Shown here: piece after piece, positions 28,771-40,612 of the stretch | Layout of the letters: the number at the start of each line of letters is the position of its first letter | How positions within the stretch are numbered: position 1 is the stretch's first letter | Assembly: GCF_036013645.1 (NCBI RefSeq) | Contig: NZ_CP107869.1 | Span: forward strand, 2,356,001 to 2,420,000 | Direction: 5' to 3' | DNA: 64,000 nt | Source: Streptomyces sp. NBC_00490 | Lineage (GTDB): Bacteria; Actinomycetota; Actinomycetes; Streptomycetales; Streptomycetaceae | Notes under the pieces: generated by a model | Database searches by the model: none | What the model was told of the DNA's origin: nothing | The model's input: the letters and a program-made list of their open reading frames with translations, nothing else | Program-made: the position numbers and the translations under genes

Positions 28771-29616
28771 CTACCAGCTCGGGGGGCTTGCGATCGATCG
28801 TGCCAGTACGTCGTCCAGTACCTGCGCCGTCTGCGGGACATCCAGCTGCGAGTTGTCGATGATCGGCAGGCCCGAGCCGTACCAGCCCGCCATGCGGCCG
28901 TGGATGCGGGCGACCTCCTCGTCCGTGAGGCGGCGGTTGCCGGAGCGTTCCGCGTTGCGCTCCAGGACGATCTCCAGGCCCGGCAGCAGGACCACCGGCA
29001 GCAGCCCCGGACCCACGTGCCGCTTCCAGCCGCCGAGGCCCACGACCGGCCGGTCCGGGAAGACGGCGTCGTCGAGGATGCAGGAGATGCCGTTGGCGAG
29101 GAAGTTGCGGGCGGCGAAGCCGCAGGTGCGGCGGGCGAGGCGGTACTGGGCCTCGGAGTGGTCGTTCCAGCCGGACTGGGGGTCGGCGAAGCCCGAGCGG
29201 ACCCATTCGCGGACGTCGTCGAGGCTGATGTGGGCGGTGGGGACCCTGCGGTGGTCCGCCCAGTACTTGGCGACGCTCGTCTTGCCGGCGCCCGCCGGGC
29301 CGATCAGCAGCACCGCGAGGGTCGTGCCGGCGGGGTCGGCCGCGACCGCGGCGGACGGGGTCGCGGGGACGGCGACGGGGCCGCCGGGGGGCAGCGGGAC
29401 ATGGCCGGTGGTGTCCGGGGCCGGAGGAACCGGCGGGTGGGGAGGCTGCGGGGCGAAGCCCGGTGCCGGGGGCGGCGGCGGGGGCACCGAGGCGGACGTC
29501 TGGTGCGCACCCGGGTGAGGGGCACCCGGGTGGTGTGCGGCCGGCGACCAGCCGACGGCCGGTCCGTGCCCCGGCTGGTGGGGCGGCGGCAGCGGAGAAC
29601 CCACTGCGTGCTGCAT
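28771..29616 (-). CDS. P-loop ATPase/kinase-like protein with a Pro/His-rich N-terminus
   Basis: A 281-residue protein. Residues 1-95 are low-complexity Pro, His, Gly and Ala with a run of seven prolines. The remainder is a P-loop NTPase of the small-kinase type: Walker A GPAGAGKTS at 106-114, SLDDVREWVRSGF, and a tail LTDEEVARIHGRM. There is no membrane segment. Similar proteins are annotated as ATP-binding or zeta-toxin-like kinases, but no substrate can be named; the length of the ATPase core, about 185 residues, fits small-molecule or nucleotide kinases. It lies between aroB and the M24 gene, downstream of aroB's terminator hairpin. Confidence 0.85.
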   Translation of the reverse strand: MQHAVGSPLPPPHQPGHGPAVGWSPAAHHPGAPHPGAHQTSASVPPPPPPAPGFAPQPPHPPVPPAPDTTGHVPLPPGGPVAVPATPSAAVAADPAGTTLAVLLIGPAGAGKTSVAKYWADHRRVPTAHISLDDVREWVRSGFADPQSGWNDHSEAQYRLARRTCGFAARNFLANGISCILDDAVFPDRPVVGLGGWKRHVGPGLLPVVLLPGLEIVLERNAERSGNRRLTDEEVARIHGRMAGWYGSGLPIIDNSQLDVPQTAQVLDDVLARSIASPPSW

Positions 29617-29690
29617 CCGGTGCCACTCCGTCTCGTACAGGCAATTGGCGCTGGCAGCGGGGTACGAACCCCGCTCCTTACCGAACGGTA

Positions 29691-29728
29691 CCGTCCCCGG
29701 CCGCCGTTTGGTGAACGGCCGGGGACGG
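29691..29728 (-). terminator. terminator after aroB
   Basis: CCGTCCCCGGCCG (29691-29703) pairs perfectly with CGGCCGGGGACGG (29716-29728), 13 bp, about 50 nt past the aroB stop. A second small inverted repeat, AGCGGGGT/ACCCCGCT, sits at 29656-29675 next to the P-loop gene start. Confidence 0.8.
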
Positions 29729-29780
29729 CCCTAAGTGCCCGTGCCCGTAAGGCAAATCGGACGGATGGCGCCTGTGCGGA

Positions 29781-32565
<2,785 letters not shown>

Positions 32566-32736
32566 CGGTGCTCCTCAGTGCTCGCGCCCTCGTACTGCCC
32601 TGCGTACACGCGTCCTCGCGTACGGCAATGGCGCGACCGGGTGCGCGGCCCCGGCCCGCCACCTTCGATCCTCCCATGTCCGGCACGCTCCTCCCGCCGC
32701 TGGTCCATCAGGCGGACGGATGCGCACCGCAACGGC

Positions 32737-33087
32737 TCAGACGGAACCGTTCCCCTGCCGGTTCTGCGGCGCGTAGGCCCCCAGGAAGTCGGCACCGCTC
32801 TGCTGGGCGGGCGCCGGCTGCGGCGGCGTCGGCGCCTGCTGGGGCGCGTACGCACCGAGGTAGTGGGCGCCGCTGCGCTGTCCGTACTGCGCCGCCGCGT
32901 GCACCGGCTGCCCGTTGCGCACGGCCCGCCGGTAGTCGATCTTGCGCTTGAGCTTGACGACCCAGGACACGACCACCGCGAGCACGACCAGGGCGATCAC
33001 GGTGATCTGCACCCAGTCGGGCATGAACTTCAGTACGGCTTCGAATATCTCGCTCTTGCCGGATGCCAACTGCATGCCTGCGGACAC
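32737..33087 (-). CDS. small membrane protein with a duplicated LGAYAPQ motif
   Basis: A 116-residue protein with one transmembrane helix near residues 26-45, preceded by a short amphipathic N-terminus (SEIFEAVLKFMPDW) and followed by a basic stop-transfer (KLKRKIDYRRAVR). The tail is Pro/Gln-rich and contains two near-identical 12-residue units, SGAHYLGAYAPQ at 72-83 and SGADFLGAYAPQ at 97-108. The GTG at 33087 has GGGGAG 8 nt upstream; ATG four codons on is possible. It lies between aroE and aroC. I do not recognise a function; the repeat looks like a binding motif for a partner. Confidence 0.82.
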   Translation of the reverse strand: MSAGMQLASGKSEIFEAVLKFMPDWVQITVIALVVLAVVVSWVVKLKRKIDYRRAVRNGQPVHAAAQYGQRSGAHYLGAYAPQQAPTPPQPAPAQQSGADFLGAYAPQNRQGNGSV

Positions 33088-33134
33088 GTCTGCACTCCCC
33101 TCCCGGTTCCGCCCCCTGCGGAACCCGGAGGATC

Positions 33135-33974
33135 CTAGCGGGCAGCCAGCGCGCGCTCGCCCGCTTTCCGCATGGCCGCCAGCGGGGCCCGGGCGCAGCC
33201 CGTCATCTGCTCGACCTGCAGCACCGCCTGGTGCACCAGCAGGTCGAGTCCGCTGACCACGGCCCCGCCGAACATGGACCAGCGGGCCGCGAGCTCGGTG
33301 GGCCACGGCTCGTACAGCACGTCGAAGAGGGTGGTGGGCCGCTCGGGTACGGCGGCGACGAGGGCGTCCGTCGTGCCGGCCGGGGTGGTGGCGATCACCA
33401 GGGGGCGGTGCAGCGCGTCGGCGGCGTCGGCCCAGTCCTCGGTACGCACCTCGACGTCGAGTCGCTCGCCCCACTGCCGCATCTCGGCGGCCCTGGCCTC
33501 GCTGCGGACGTAGACGACGACCTCACCGGCGCAGACCCGGGCCAGCGCGGCCAGCGCGGAGGACGCGGTGGCGCCCGCGCCGAGGATCGCGGCGGAGTCC
33601 ACCTGCTCGATGCCGTGCTCGCGCAGGGCGGCGACGATCCCGGGGATGTCGGTGTTGTCGCCGACGCGGCGGCCGTCCTCGGTGAACACGAGGGTGTTGA
33701 CCGCCTCGACCGAGGCGGCGGTCTCGCTGACCTCGTCGAGCAGCGGGATGACGGCCCGCTTGAGCGGCATGGTCAGCGACAGCCCGGCCCACTCCGGGCC
33801 CAGGTCCGCGACGAACCCGGGCAGCGCGGCCTCATCGACGTCGAAGCGGTCGTACGACCAGTCCGTGAGCCCCAGTTCCTCGTACGCGGCGCGGTGCAGC
33901 ACCGGCGAGAGGGAATGGCCGATGGGCGAACCGAGCACGGCGGCCCGGCGGGTGTCAGTGGCCCGAGCTGTCAT
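33135..33974 (-). CDS. aroE: shikimate dehydrogenase
   Basis: Reduces 3-dehydroshikimate with NADPH. The 279-residue protein starts with AAVLGSPIGHSLSPVLHRAAYEELGL, the substrate site. The catalytic Lys is in SLTMPLKRAV, followed by AVNTLVF and GDNTDIPG. The nucleotide-binding loop is GAGATASSA rather than the usual GAGGAA. The start is ATG at 33974 with AAGGA 8 nt upstream. It diverges from the SapA-like gene and precedes the small membrane protein by 47 nt. Confidence 0.95.
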   Translation of the reverse strand: MTARATDTRRAAVLGSPIGHSLSPVLHRAAYEELGLTDWSYDRFDVDEAALPGFVADLGPEWAGLSLTMPLKRAVIPLLDEVSETAASVEAVNTLVFTEDGRRVGDNTDIPGIVAALREHGIEQVDSAAILGAGATASSALAALARVCAGEVVVYVRSEARAAEMRQWGERLDVEVRTEDWADAADALHRPLVIATTPAGTTDALVAAVPERPTTLFDVLYEPWPTELAARWSMFGGAVVSGLDLLVHQAVLQVEQMTGCARAPLAAMRKAGERALAAR

Positions 33975-34169
33975 TGAACCTGTCCTTGAGCCTCGCGAAT
34001 CCGCCCTGCGGCGTCTGCGGATTCGGTCCGTTTCCCGACGTCGGCCCCCAGTCGAACAATTATCCGAAAATCGCCACCCGGCGTCCGGAAACCCGCTGTC
34101 TGGCGACCTGTGCGGATCGTATCGTCCCTCGCGTCTTGATCCTTTGTCAGTGAGGACACCCCCACCACC

Positions 34170-34613
34170 ATGAGACATGTTCTGAGAGCAGTCGTCGCGA
34201 TCTGCGCCGCCCTGGGCCTCTCCCTGGCGTTCACGGGCTCGGCTCAGGCGGCGAGCAACCCGGTCACCGTCTGCGGTTCGGGCTACTACGTCCAGTCGTC
34301 CCACGAGTTGGGCCTGTACCTGGAGACCGGCGGGCCGCAGGCGATCGTGTACCTGCTCTACAACTCCTCGACCGGTTACAACTGCGCGGTCACCGTCGTC
34401 ACCGGCGAGCAGATCGGCAACCCCGTCAACGTCGGCATCCGCGCCGAGGGCGGCACCTGGCTCAGGGACCCCGGCAACTACAACTCCTACGCCGGTCCCG
34501 TGCGCGTGAAGGCCGCGGGCAAGTGCGTGCAGTACATGGGGTCGACCCGCTGGTGGAGCTCTTCGTCTCCGTACACCGACACGTACACGAGCCCGCTGGG
34601 CTGGTGCGGCTGA
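34170..34613 (+). CDS. secreted SapA-like (spore-associated protein) family member
   Basis: A 147-residue exported protein with a clear signal peptide, cleaved after SAQA (27/28). The mature part of about 120 residues begins VTVCGSGYYVQSS and contains IVYLLYNSSTGYNCAVTVV and YAGPVRVKAAGKCVQ, a pattern resembling Streptomyces spore-associated protein A. Four cysteines (35, 72, 119, 146) suggest two disulphides. The gene is on the plus strand between the minus-strand aroE and mltG, flanked by a strong bidirectional terminator downstream. The ribosome binding site is poor (GTGAGGA about 12 nt upstream). From memory aroE and mltG are adjacent in S. coelicolor, so this may be an insertion. The family call is by resemblance only. 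Confidence 0.78.
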   Translation: MRHVLRAVVAICAALGLSLAFTGSAQAASNPVTVCGSGYYVQSSHELGLYLETGGPQAIVYLLYNSSTGYNCAVTVVTGEQIGNPVNVGIRAEGGTWLRDPGNYNSYAGPVRVKAAGKCVQYMGSTRWWSSSSPYTDTYTSPLGWCG

Positions 34614-34625
34614 CGGATCGGCCGA

Positions 34626-34669
34626 ACGGCTGGGCCCCGGTGCGGACGTCCGTCCCGGGGCCCAGCCGT
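34626..34669. terminator. bidirectional terminator between the SapA-like gene and mltG
   Basis: Arms at 34626-34640 and 34655-34669 pair perfectly over 15 bp between the convergent stops. Confidence 0.88.
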
Positions 34670-34672
34670 CGT

Positions 34673-36388
34673 TCAGTCCTTGTTCCTCGACGCGTTGAAC
34701 TGGTCGCGCAGCCTCTCGTGCTCCGCGAGCGTCTTGGTGAACTTGCTGGTCTTGCCGTCCAGCGAGATGAAGTAGTACCAGCCCTGCTTCGTCGGGTTGA
34801 GCGCTCCCTTGAGCGCCTCCGCACCGGGGTTGTCGATGGGCCCGGGGGGCAGTCCCTTGACGTAGTACGTGTTGTAAGGGTTGTTGTACTGCTTCAGCTC
34901 GGCGATCGTCAGGTCGATCTTGCTCTGGTTCTTGATGTAGTTGTACGTGGAGTCGAACTCCAGGGAGCCGTACGTCTGCGGGTTCCCGGGCTTGAGCCGG
35001 TTGTAGACGACCTCGGCCATCTTGCGGAAGTCGTCGTGGCTGGTGCCCTCGGCCTGCGCGAGACTCGCCACGGTGAGCAGCTCCCAGGGACCGTCGAGGC
35101 CCAGGCCCTCGGCCTTCTTCTCCAGGCCGAGCTCCTCGTACGTGTCGTTCGCCCGGGAGACCATCTCCTTGAGGACGGTCTCCGGCTTCTGCCCCTTGCT
35201 GGCCGCGTAGGCGGACGGATAGAGGAACCCTTCGAGCGGGTCCTTCAGTTCGGAGTGGCCCAGCGCCCAGTCGGGCAGCCCGAACTCCTTGTACTTCTGC
35301 TTCGCGACCTTCGCCGTGGTGCCCTTGTCGAGGTCGAGGCGCTTGTCGATCGCCTCGTAGACCTTCGCATTGCGCTGGCCTTCGGTGACGATCAGGTTGT
35401 TCTTGCTCTTGGGGTCGAGCATCAGCGCTACGGCGCTATCGGCGGACATCTCCTTGTTCAGGAGGTAGGAGCCGGCCTGGATGCTTCCCGAGTTGTCGTT
35501 CTGGGTGAACGCGGACACGAAAGCGTCCACGCTCTTCACGACGCCGGCCTTCTCAAGGAGCCGCCCGATGTCCGCGCCGTTGGCACCCTTCGGGACGGTG
35601 ACGGCCACCGTCGCACTCGTCCCGTCGCCCGCGAAGTCCGGAGCCGAGGAGAAACGATCCTTGTAGAACTGGTAGCCGAAGTATCCGACTCCACCGATCC
35701 CGCCGCCGAACACCAGCAGGACCACCAGGCACGCGCAGCCGCTGCGTCGTTTCTTCGGTTTCTTGCCGCCGCGGCCCCTGCGGTCGCCGCGTCCGCCCTG
35801 GTCGTCGGTGTCCTCGGCATCGTCCTCGTCGTCACCGCCGCCCGCGAAGAAGGCGTGTTCGCCCTGGTCGGGGCCGGGGTCCCAGTCCGCCCGCTGCGGT
35901 TCCGGCTCGGTGCGGCGGCTCGGCGGCTCCGGCGGCGGGTAGGCGTCGGGCGTGCCGTAGTAGTCCGGCTGCTCCCCGGTGCCGTACGCGGCGGCCTGCT
36001 GACCGTAGGGGTCCGACGGGTCCGTGTACTGGACGTGCGTGTGCGTCCCGGTGCCCCAGCCGTTGTTGTCGTACTGCTGCTGGTGCTGTTGGGGCTGCTG
36101 GGGCGCGTACTGCTGCTGGTCGTAGTTCTGGTTCGGGTCGTACTGCTGCTGGTCGTACTGCTGCGGGTACTGCTGCTGCGCCTGACCGTGATCGCCCTGC
36201 TGGCCGGTGCCCCAGTCGCCGTACTCCGACTGCTGCTGCGGCTGCTGCGGATAGTGCTGCGGCTGGCCGCCGTAGGCAGCTTGATGGCCGGCGTGGCCCT
36301 GCTGCCCTTCCCATCCGCCGTCCCCGTAGTACGGGTCCTGCGGATGCCACGGTTCGGAGCCTTCCTGGCCCCGGCCATACTCAGTCAT
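34673..36388 (-). CDS. mltG: endolytic murein transglycosylase MltG with a Gln/Tyr-rich cytoplasmic tail
   Basis: Cleaves nascent peptidoglycan at the membrane and so limits glycan chain length. The 571-residue protein has three parts. Residues 1-215 are cytoplasmic and low-complexity, rich in Gln, Tyr, Pro, Gly and Asp, with repeats such as YDQQQYDP and an acidic-then-basic stretch (DDEDDAEDTDD, KKPKKRR). A transmembrane helix spans about 217-242. The extracytoplasmic YceG/MltG domain follows, with the catalytic Glu probably Glu448 in ASLAQAEG and the conserved MAEVVYNRL segment. The usual MltG is about 340 residues, so the tail is the odd feature. It lies upstream of aroE and downstream of ruvX. 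Confidence 0.93.
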   Translation of the reverse strand: MTEYGRGQEGSEPWHPQDPYYGDGGWEGQQGHAGHQAAYGGQPQHYPQQPQQQSEYGDWGTGQQGDHGQAQQQYPQQYDQQQYDPNQNYDQQQYAPQQPQQHQQQYDNNGWGTGTHTHVQYTDPSDPYGQQAAAYGTGEQPDYYGTPDAYPPPEPPSRRTEPEPQRADWDPGPDQGEHAFFAGGGDDEDDAEDTDDQGGRGDRRGRGGKKPKKRRSGCACLVVLLVFGGGIGGVGYFGYQFYKDRFSSAPDFAGDGTSATVAVTVPKGANGADIGRLLEKAGVVKSVDAFVSAFTQNDNSGSIQAGSYLLNKEMSADSAVALMLDPKSKNNLIVTEGQRNAKVYEAIDKRLDLDKGTTAKVAKQKYKEFGLPDWALGHSELKDPLEGFLYPSAYAASKGQKPETVLKEMVSRANDTYEELGLEKKAEGLGLDGPWELLTVASLAQAEGTSHDDFRKMAEVVYNRLKPGNPQTYGSLEFDSTYNYIKNQSKIDLTIAELKQYNNPYNTYYVKGLPPGPIDNPGAEALKGALNPTKQGWYYFISLDGKTSKFTKTLAEHERLRDQFNASRNKD

Positions 36389-36510
36389 CGATCCCCTAGA
36401 GCCGCGAGGCGGCGGTCGCGCGGCGTGTAGCCCGGCATCAGTTCCGCCTCTCTCTGTGCGGCCTCTGTTCGAACAGCGCCGCAGTCGCGCGGAACGTTAC
36501 CGTATCGCGA

Positions 36511-36981
36511 TCAGATGACCACTTCGACGCTCTCTCCGGGTGCTTTACCTGACACCCGTTCGGATTCGAGCGCCTGCTGGAGGATGATCACAGCGGCGGC
36601 CTGGTCGATGACGGAGCGGCCCTTCTTGGATTTCACACCCGAGGCGCGCAGTCCCTGGCTGGCCGTCACCGTGGTCATCCGCTCGTCCAGCAGCCTCACC
36701 GGTATCGGCGCGATGCCCTTGGCGAGCTCCTGGGCGAAGGCCCTGACCTTCACCGCGGCCGGGCCCTCGCCCCCCTTGAGGGAGCGAGGGAATCCGACGA
36801 CGACCTCGATCGGCTCGTACTCCTCGACGATCTGCTTCAGCCGTCGATGAGCGGCCGGGACGTCCCGGCCGGGGACCGTCTCCACCGGGGTGGCGAGGAT
36901 CCCGTCGGGGTCGCACGAGGCGACCCCGATCCGGGCGTCCCCGACGTCGATGGCGAGCCGGCGGCCTCTGCGCATCGTCAC
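36511..36981 (-). CDS. ruvX: Holliday junction resolvase-like protein RuvX/YqgF
   Basis: A 156-residue RNase H-fold protein. The first strand [18 protein letters not shown] holds the catalytic Asp, [16 protein letters not shown] the second motif, and DERMTTVTA plus [14 protein letters not shown] the later acidic residues. In E. coli YqgF processes the 16S rRNA 5' end, and in mycobacteria it acts on DNA junctions, so the role is either. The GTG at 36981 overlaps the alaS stop (GTGA); an ATG two codons on is also possible. Confidence 0.93.
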   Translation of the reverse strand: MTMRRGRRLAIDVGDARIGVASCDPDGILATPVETVPGRDVPAAHRRLKQIVEEYEPIEVVVGFPRSLKGGEGPAAVKVRAFAQELAKGIAPIPVRLLDERMTTVTASQGLRASGVKSKKGRSVIDQAAAVIILQQALESERVSGKAPGESVEVVI

Positions 36982-39650
36982 TTCGCGGTGTCCGTGACCA
37001 GACGCTCGACGGCCTCGACGGCCTCGCCGATCGCGGCCGGGTTCTGGCCGCCGCCCTGGGCGACGTCCGGCTTGCCGCCACCGCCGCCACCGAGGGTCTT
37101 GGCGGCCGCGCGGACCAGCTCGCCGGCCTTGAGGCCACGCTCACGGGCGGCCTCGTTGGTGGCGATGACCGTGAGCGGCTTGCCGTTGACCGTGGTGAAC
37201 AGCGCCACGACCGCGGCCCGGCCGCCCTGGATGCGGCCGCGTACGTCGAGGACCAGCTTGCGCAGGTCGTCGGCGGTGGTGCCGTCCGGGACCTGGCCGG
37301 TGACGAGGGCGATGCCGCGGACGTCCTTGGCGGACTCGGCGAGACCGCCCGCGGCCTGCAGGACCTTCTCGGCGCGGAACTTCTCGATCTCCTTCTCGGC
37401 GTCCTTCAGCTTGCCGAGCATGGCGGAGACCTTCTCCGGGAGCTCCTCCGGGCGGCCCTTGATCAGCTCCTGGAGCTGGGCGACGACCGTGTGCTCACGG
37501 GCGAGGAAGTTGTAGGCGTCGACGCCGACGAGGGCCTCGATACGGCGCACACCCGAGCCGATCGACGACTCGCCGAGCAGCTTGACCAGGCCGAGCTGCG
37601 AGGTGTTGTGCACATGGGTGCCGCCGCACAGCTCCTTGGAGAAGTCGCCGATGGTCACGACGCGGACGCGCTCGCCGTACTTCTCGCCGAACTCGGCGAT
37701 GGCGCCCTGCTTCTTGGCCTCGTCGAGGCTCAGGATCTCGGCGTGTACGTCGAGGTCGCGGGCGAGCACCTCGTTGATCTTCTGCTCGACGTCGGTCATG
37801 ACGGCCGTGGGAACGGCGGACGGGGAGCCGAAGTCGAAGCGGAAGCGGCCGGGCTGGTTCTCGGAACCGGCCTGGGCGGCCGTCGGGCCGAGCGCGTCAC
37901 GCAGGGCCTGGTGGGTGAGGTGGGTGGCCGAGTGGGCGCGGGCGATGGCCGTACGGCGGCGGGAGTCGATCGAGGCGTGGGCCTTGGCACCGACGGTGAC
38001 CTCGCCGAACTGCACGACGCCCTTGTGGACGTAGACGCCCGGGACCGGCTTCTGGCAGTCGCGGATCTCGATGACGGCACCGGAGTCGACCTTGATCCTG
38101 CCGGTGTCGCCGATCTGGCCGCCGCCCTCGGCGTAGAACGGGGTGCGGTCCAGGACGATCTCGACCTCGTCGCCCTCGGTGGCGGCCGGGGAGGAGGTGC
38201 CGTCGACGAGGATGCCGACGATCGTGGACTCGCCGTCGGTGTCCGCGTAGCCGATGAACTCGGTCTCGCCGACCTTGTCCGCGATCTCGCGGTAGGCACC
38301 GGCGCCGGCGTGGCCGGTCTTCTTGGCCTGCGCGTCGGCCTTGGCGCGCTCCCGCTGCTCCTTCATCAGGCGCCGGAAGCCGTCCTCGTCCACGGACAGC
38401 CCCTGCTCGGCGGCCATCTCCAGGGTGAGGTCGATCGGGAAGCCCCAGGTGTCGTGGAGCAGGAACGCCTTGTCGCCGGACAGGACCGTGCCACCGGACT
38501 GCTTGGTCTCGGTGACGGCGGTGTCGAGGATGTTCGTGCCGCCCTTGAGGGCCTTGAGGAACGCGTTCTCCTCGGCGACGGCGACCTTCTCGATCCGCTC
38601 GCGGTCGGTGACGAGCTCGGGGTACTGCTGGCCCATCATGGCGATCACGGTGTCGATCAGGTCGAGCACGACCGGACCGGTGGCGCCGAGCAGGCGCATG
38701 TTGCGGATGGCGCGGCGCATGATGCGGCGCAGGACGTAACCGCGGCCCTCGTTGCCGGGGGTCACACCGTCGCCGATGAGCATCACGGACGTCCGCATGT
38801 GGTCGGTGACCACGCGCAGGGAGACGTCCGACGCGTGGGCGTCGCCGTACGCGACACCCGTCAGCTCGGTGGCCTTCTTGATGACGGCCATGGAGGTGTC
38901 GATCTCGTACATGTTCTGCACGCCCTGCAGAATCATCGCGAGCCGCTCGAGGCCGAGGCCCGTGTCGATGTTCTTGCTGGGGAGCTCGCCGAGGATCTCG
39001 AAGTTGTCCTTGCCGATGCCCTCGCCGCGCTCGTACTGCATGAAGACGAGGTTCCAGATCTCCACGTACCGCTCGTCGTTGACGGCGGGGCCGCCCTCGA
39101 CGCCGAACTCGGGGCCGCGGTCGTAGTTGATCTCGGAACAGGGGCCACAGGGTCCGGGGACGCCCATGGACCAGTAGTTGTCCTTCATGCCGAGGCGCTG
39201 GATGCGCTCCTTGGGCACGCCGATGATCTCGTTCCAGATGCGCTCGGCCTCGTCGTCGTCCTTGTAGACGGTGATCCAGAGCTTCTCCGGCTCCAGGCCG
39301 TAACCACCCTTGTCCTGGGGGCTGGTGAGCAGCTCCCAGGCGTACTTGATGGCGCCTTCCTTGAAGTAGTCGCCGAAGGAGAAGTTGCCGCACATCTGGA
39401 AGAACGTGCCGTGCCGGGTGGTCTTGCCGACTTCTTCGATGTCGGGCGTGCGCACGCACTTCTGCACGCTGGTCGCGCGCGCCCACGGCGGCTTGACCTC
39501 ACCGAGGAAGTAGGGCTTGAAGGGGACCATGCCGGCGGGGACCAGGAGCAGAGTCGGGTCGTCCGCGATGAGCGACGCCGAAGGGACGACGGTGTGACCG
39601 CGCTCCTCGTAGAAGCTCAGCCAGCGGCGGCGGATCTCGGCCGACTCCAT
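36978..39650 (-). CDS. alaS: alanine-tRNA ligase
   Basis: Class II aminoacyl-tRNA synthetase of 890 residues. The catalytic core shows [30 protein letters not shown]. The editing domain contains [11 protein letters not shown] and [13 protein letters not shown] (zinc and deacylation site), and the C-Ala domain ends with [15 protein letters not shown] and the following helix. The ATG at 39650 shares one base with the upstream DUF6167 stop (TGATG) and has GAGGA 7-11 nt upstream. It overlaps ruvX at its 3' end. Confidence 0.98.
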   Translation of the reverse strand: MESAEIRRRWLSFYEERGHTVVPSASLIADDPTLLLVPAGMVPFKPYFLGEVKPPWARATSVQKCVRTPDIEEVGKTTRHGTFFQMCGNFSFGDYFKEGAIKYAWELLTSPQDKGGYGLEPEKLWITVYKDDDEAERIWNEIIGVPKERIQRLGMKDNYWSMGVPGPCGPCSEINYDRGPEFGVEGGPAVNDERYVEIWNLVFMQYERGEGIGKDNFEILGELPSKNIDTGLGLERLAMILQGVQNMYEIDTSMAVIKKATELTGVAYGDAHASDVSLRVVTDHMRTSVMLIGDGVTPGNEGRGYVLRRIMRRAIRNMRLLGATGPVVLDLIDTVIAMMGQQYPELVTDRERIEKVAVAEENAFLKALKGGTNILDTAVTETKQSGGTVLSGDKAFLLHDTWGFPIDLTLEMAAEQGLSVDEDGFRRLMKEQRERAKADAQAKKTGHAGAGAYREIADKVGETEFIGYADTDGESTIVGILVDGTSSPAATEGDEVEIVLDRTPFYAEGGGQIGDTGRIKVDSGAVIEIRDCQKPVPGVYVHKGVVQFGEVTVGAKAHASIDSRRRTAIARAHSATHLTHQALRDALGPTAAQAGSENQPGRFRFDFGSPSAVPTAVMTDVEQKINEVLARDLDVHAEILSLDEAKKQGAIAEFGEKYGERVRVVTIGDFSKELCGGTHVHNTSQLGLVKLLGESSIGSGVRRIEALVGVDAYNFLAREHTVVAQLQELIKGRPEELPEKVSAMLGKLKDAEKEIEKFRAEKVLQAAGGLAESAKDVRGIALVTGQVPDGTTADDLRKLVLDVRGRIQGGRAAVVALFTTVNGKPLTVIATNEAARERGLKAGELVRAAAKTLGGGGGGKPDVAQGGGQNPAAIGEAVEAVERLVTDTAK

Positions 39651-40009
39651 CAGTGGTCCTCGTTTCGGTTGTACGGGTACGTCCGGTACGTCGATCCCTC
39701 GACGTACTTCGGGTTGTTGCGGTTCTCGATGGCGGTGTACCGCCGGGGTGCGGGGAGTTCGGGGTCGACCGGGGCGTTCAGCCCCAGTGCGTCGCCCAGT
39801 TCTTCCTCCCGCTGGGCCATGTTGTCGCGCACGTCGAGCGCGAAGCCCACCGCGCGGTCCTTGATGCGGTGACCGGCTTCGAGCGCCTTGTTGGCCGCGG
39901 TCGCGGCGAGGCTCTCGGGGGTCAGCTGCCTCAGCTTGCGGTTGACCTTGGTGGTGGCCCACACACCGGCGGCGACGCCCGTGCTGAACCAGAACGTACG
40001 GCGGAACAT
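39650..40009 (-). CDS. DUF6167-family small protein upstream of alaS
   Basis: A 119-residue protein that begins [27 protein letters not shown], a weak hydrophobic N-terminus that may be a membrane anchor, followed by helices ([18 protein letters not shown]) and a Tyr/Asn-rich C-terminus. The family is known as DUF6167 and is confined to actinobacteria; no function is established. The stop overlaps the alaS start by one base. It lies 9 nt after the DUF948 gene, and the three are probably one transcript. Confidence 0.85.
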   Translation of the reverse strand: MFRRTFWFSTGVAAGVWATTKVNRKLRQLTPESLAATAANKALEAGHRIKDRAVGFALDVRDNMAQREEELGDALGLNAPVDPELPAPRRYTAIENRNNPKYVEGSTYRTYPYNRNEDH

Positions 40010-40018
40010 CGCTAGGTC

Positions 40019-40453
40019 TCAGTCCTTCTTCCGCTTGCTCCGTCGTGACGCCGGAACGGTGCGGCCCACGATCACGGTACGCCGGGGTGCCTTGGCGGGC
40101 ACGTCGTCCTTGCGGCCGCTGATCGCTCTGCGCACGCCGTATCCGAAGGCCGCGACCTTGACCAGGGGGCCGCCGAAGGTGGAGGCGACGGTGGTGGACA
40201 ACGCGGAGGCGTTGGAGGTGACCTCCTGGACGTCCGAGGCGATCGCGTCCACCCGGTCGATCTGGGTCTGCGCGGAGCGCACCGCCGAGGAGGCGTCCGC
40301 CAGGAGCGGGACGGCCTGGTCGGTCACGTCCGCCACCAGCTTGGTGGTCGCCCTGAGCGTCTGGGCCAGCCTCGCCAGCGCGACGGCGAGGAAGGACACC
40401 AGGATCGCCCAGAAGACGGCCACCAGGATCCCGGCCACCTCGCCACCGGACAC
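40019..40453 (-). CDS. DUF948-family membrane protein
   Basis: A 144-residue protein with one transmembrane helix near residues 5-27, then a long helical segment with heptad-like spacing ([47 protein letters not shown]), and a basic tail. This is the general-stress YtxG/DUF948 layout. The start is GTG at 40453 with AGGGAG upstream. It diverges from the ATPase gene at 40613. Its role is not known; a membrane-linked coiled coil is what the sequence shows. Confidence 0.85.
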   Translation of the reverse strand: MSGGEVAGILVAVFWAILVSFLAVALARLAQTLRATTKLVADVTDQAVPLLADASSAVRSAQTQIDRVDAIASDVQEVTSNASALSTTVASTFGGPLVKVAAFGYGVRRAISGRKDDVPAKAPRRTVIVGRTVPASRRSKRKKD

Positions 40454-40573
40454 CGCGCACCCGCTCCCTGTACGTGCCTGAACATCGAAAAAGTCGTGCA
40501 GTGAGCCTATCGCGCCGCGGGCGGGCCTCCGCACCGGATTACCGTGCGCGCGGGGCCGCGTCGCGCGGAGCGA

Positions 40574-40603
40574 TTGTACGGACCGAACACGCTTCAGTAC
40601 GCT
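40574..40603 (+). promoter_or_regulatory. possible promoter of the NB-ARC/TPR gene
   Basis: TTGTAC (40574-40579), an 18-nt spacer and TACGCT (40598-40603) lie so that the -10 ends 9 nt before the ATG at 40613. With no ribosome binding site, the mRNA would be nearly leaderless. Confidence 0.45.
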
Positions 40604-40612
40604 CCGTGTTCC

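Noticed and set aside
34143..34163. TTGTCAGTG upstream of the SapA-like gene
   Set aside because: The first box of the damage promoter is present but the position 8 nt downstream reads CCCACC instead of TAnnnT, so it is not a complete motif.
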